Assembly (NCBI GenBank): GCA_001770205.1 | Contig: MEQL01000056.1 | Location: forward strand, 1 to 64,000 | DNA: 64,000 nt | Origin: Bdellovibrionales bacterium RIFOXYD12_FULL_39_22 | Lineage (GTDB): Bacteria > Bdellovibrionota > Bacteriovoracia > Bacteriovoracales > Bacteriovoracaceae | Reading direction: 5' to 3' | Shown here: positions 62,883 to 64,000 of the stretch, piece after piece | How positions within the stretch are numbered: the stretch's first letter is position 1 | Layout: every line of letters begins with the position of its first letter | Position numbers and translations under genes: made by a program | Notes under the pieces: generated by a model | What the model was told of the DNA's origin: nothing | The model's database searches: none | The model's input: only the letters and a program-made list of their open reading frames with translations

Positions 62883-64000
62883 TCATTTGGCCGGGACTAG
62901 TGCCTTTATAAAGCTATCTAAACCATCTCCTTGCAGCTCGCATTTAGATTGCCCACAAATTTGCCAACGATCTCCTTCTTTGTTTTCATGATAATTAAAG
63001 ACAAAGCGAGGTAGAAAATAAGTTAAAAAATTCAAAAAAGTTTCTTGTTTTAACCATGTTTTTGGAATGGATAAAACTTTGAAGGCATCATCAGGATAGG
63101 TGAAGGTGCGCAAGGCCTCTCCAGAGTTGAGAGGGTTTTTTAAACAGGCATGGGTTGTGCGTTCGAAGAGGGACTCAGATTGAGATGTCAATTCTGGGGC
63201 ATTAAAAAGGAGAGCACTTTTTCTGGCCAAGAAAAGTAGGACCGATAATGGGGAGCGGTATGAATTATCAAAAGAGTGTAAGCGTTGATTAGGATAATTT
63301 TCATGGCCGCTAAGCTCAACTGGCCGAGTAAAGCAATTATCTTCTGCTAAGTATTTGTTCAGGATATGTTTTATGATACTGAATACTCGTGATTTATATT
63401 GGTCCTCACCAGTTAACTCATAGGCCCGTAGCTGATAATCTGCATAGAAGATATAATCTTCCACATAGGGAATTCCGCGTTCGATAGTGGTGACGTGGTT
63501 TATTGTCTCTCCATTTACCAAAAAATTATTATCGAGCTTATCTGCTGCTTGGTCAAAAATAGTTCGGGCCATTTTTTTTATTGCATCAATTTTACAATAT
63601 TGAATGACATCACAAAGTGCCGACATGATAAGGAAATTATGCCCAGCAACTCCTTTCGTATCTGTTTTGGGAGGGAGTCGTCCTTTTCTGGCATGGGCCA
63701 GGGCCTGACGTGTTTTGCGAACCAGTGTCCAGCCGTCTGCAGTAAAAAATTCCTCTCGATGCTTCCAATCCAGACTTATAATATTTAATTTGGAATGGAA
63801 GTTTCCTTTTTCAGAAATTTTATGCCAACGCTTAATTTTTTCCATATTTTTATTCAAAAAATCCTCTTGATTGTCGGGAGAATTATTCATAGCATCTTCA
63901 AATTCTTCTTCCGAAAAAGTAAAGTATAGGCCTTCAATTCCTTCAGAGTCGGCACTTTGATTGCTGAAAAAATAACCGCGATCTTCATCAAACATTTCGT
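62883..64000 (-). CDS. YyaL/DUF255-type protein, C-terminal part (runs off the window)
   Basis: At least 372 residues of a protein that continues past the right edge; the N-terminal thioredoxin-like domain is not in view. What remains matches the alpha/alpha-barrel part of YyaL/SSP411 proteins: GYFFSNQSADSEGIEGLYFTF (the SAQDADSEG region), KTDTKGVAGHNFLIMSAL, YVEDYIFYADYQLRAYELTG, and a C-terminal ICGQSKC. The function is unknown; the fold resembles N-acylglucosamine epimerases and glycosidases. It ends at TAA in 62883-62885. Confidence 0.78.
   Translation of the reverse strand, partial: EMFDEDRGYFFSNQSADSEGIEGLYFTFSEEEFEDAMNNSPDNQEDFLNKNMEKIKRWHKISEKGNFHSKLNIISLDWKHREEFFTADGWTLVRKTRQALAHARKGRLPPKTDTKGVAGHNFLIMSALCDVIQYCKIDAIKKMARTIFDQAADKLDNNFLVNGETINHVTTIERGIPYVEDYIFYADYQLRAYELTGEDQYKSRVFSIIKHILNKYLAEDNCFTRPVELSGHENYPNQRLHSFDNSYRSPLSVLLFLARKSALLFNAPELTSQSESLFERTTHACLKNPLNSGEALRTFTYPDDAFKVLSIPKTWLKQETFLNFLTYFLPRFVFNYHENKEGDRWQICGQSKCELQGDGLDSFIKALVPAK

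Noticed and set aside
1-64000. CRISPR arrays, insertion sequences, prophage genes
   Set aside because: No regularly spaced repeats, transposase, integrase or phage structural genes were seen.

Overview
The window is 64 kb of AT-rich bacterial chromosome, densely coded on both strands. It has one tRNA gene, no rRNA, and no transposase, integrase, phage or CRISPR sequence that I could see. Taken together, the genes suggest a Gram-negative, probably predatory or deep-branching proteobacterium of the Bacteriovorax/Bdellovibrionota type: diaminopimelate cell-wall recycling (mpl), lipoproteins with lipoboxes, an outer-membrane barrel, a type IV pseudopilin operon, a secreted endonuclease I, and many large secreted proteins without recognisable relatives. 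This placement is inference from gene content and base composition. No 16S gene is present to confirm it.

Layout. 0-5 kb: an HTH regulator, tRNA-Gly(GCC), lysine 2,3-aminomutase (kamA), a DnaQ-type exonuclease, dihydrolipoyl dehydrogenase and a GNAT acetyltransferase. 5.2-8.3 kb: topoisomerase III and a DUF4438 protein behind a near-consensus promoter. 8.5-16 kb (minus strand): a seven-gene operon encoding a 2-oxoacid:ferredoxin oxidoreductase (ferredoxin, alpha, fused beta-gamma), an unrecognised 418-residue protein, an iron-type alcohol dehydrogenase, a D-2-hydroxyacid dehydrogenase and a LarA-like protein. It reads as a 2-hydroxyacid/2-oxoacid pathway. 16-24 kb: secreted endonuclease I, then two small exported proteins and two TldD/TldE protease pairs in D-E-E-D order.

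24-37.6 kb is the most unusual part. A minus-strand operon runs from a pseudopilin through two exported proteins to a cysteine-rich lipoprotein of about 1826 residues. Divergent from it are a beta-barrel protein and a 777-residue lipoprotein with EF-hand-like loops. 37.6-40.4 kb: ddl and a thrS that lacks the TGS domain. 40.5-50 kb: a TPR/winged-helix regulator with direct repeats in its promoter, then the classical rimP-nusA-infB-rbfA-truB translation operon and an exported rhodanese. 50-58 kb: glycosyltransferase, glyS, a serine hydrolase, mpl, a secreted SleB-like protein and metK. 58-64 kb: an orphan NtrC-type response regulator, a SpoIID-like plus amidase pair, a small lipoprotein, and the 3' part of a YyaL/DUF255-type gene running off the right edge.

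A signal that cuts across all genes is the very high frequency of the palindrome GGCC in coding and intergenic DNA. It becomes sparse in part of the TldD/TldE cluster. Promoters were called by eye from hexamers and spacing. Start codons were moved where a Shine-Dalgarno sequence or the family's N-terminus argued for it.
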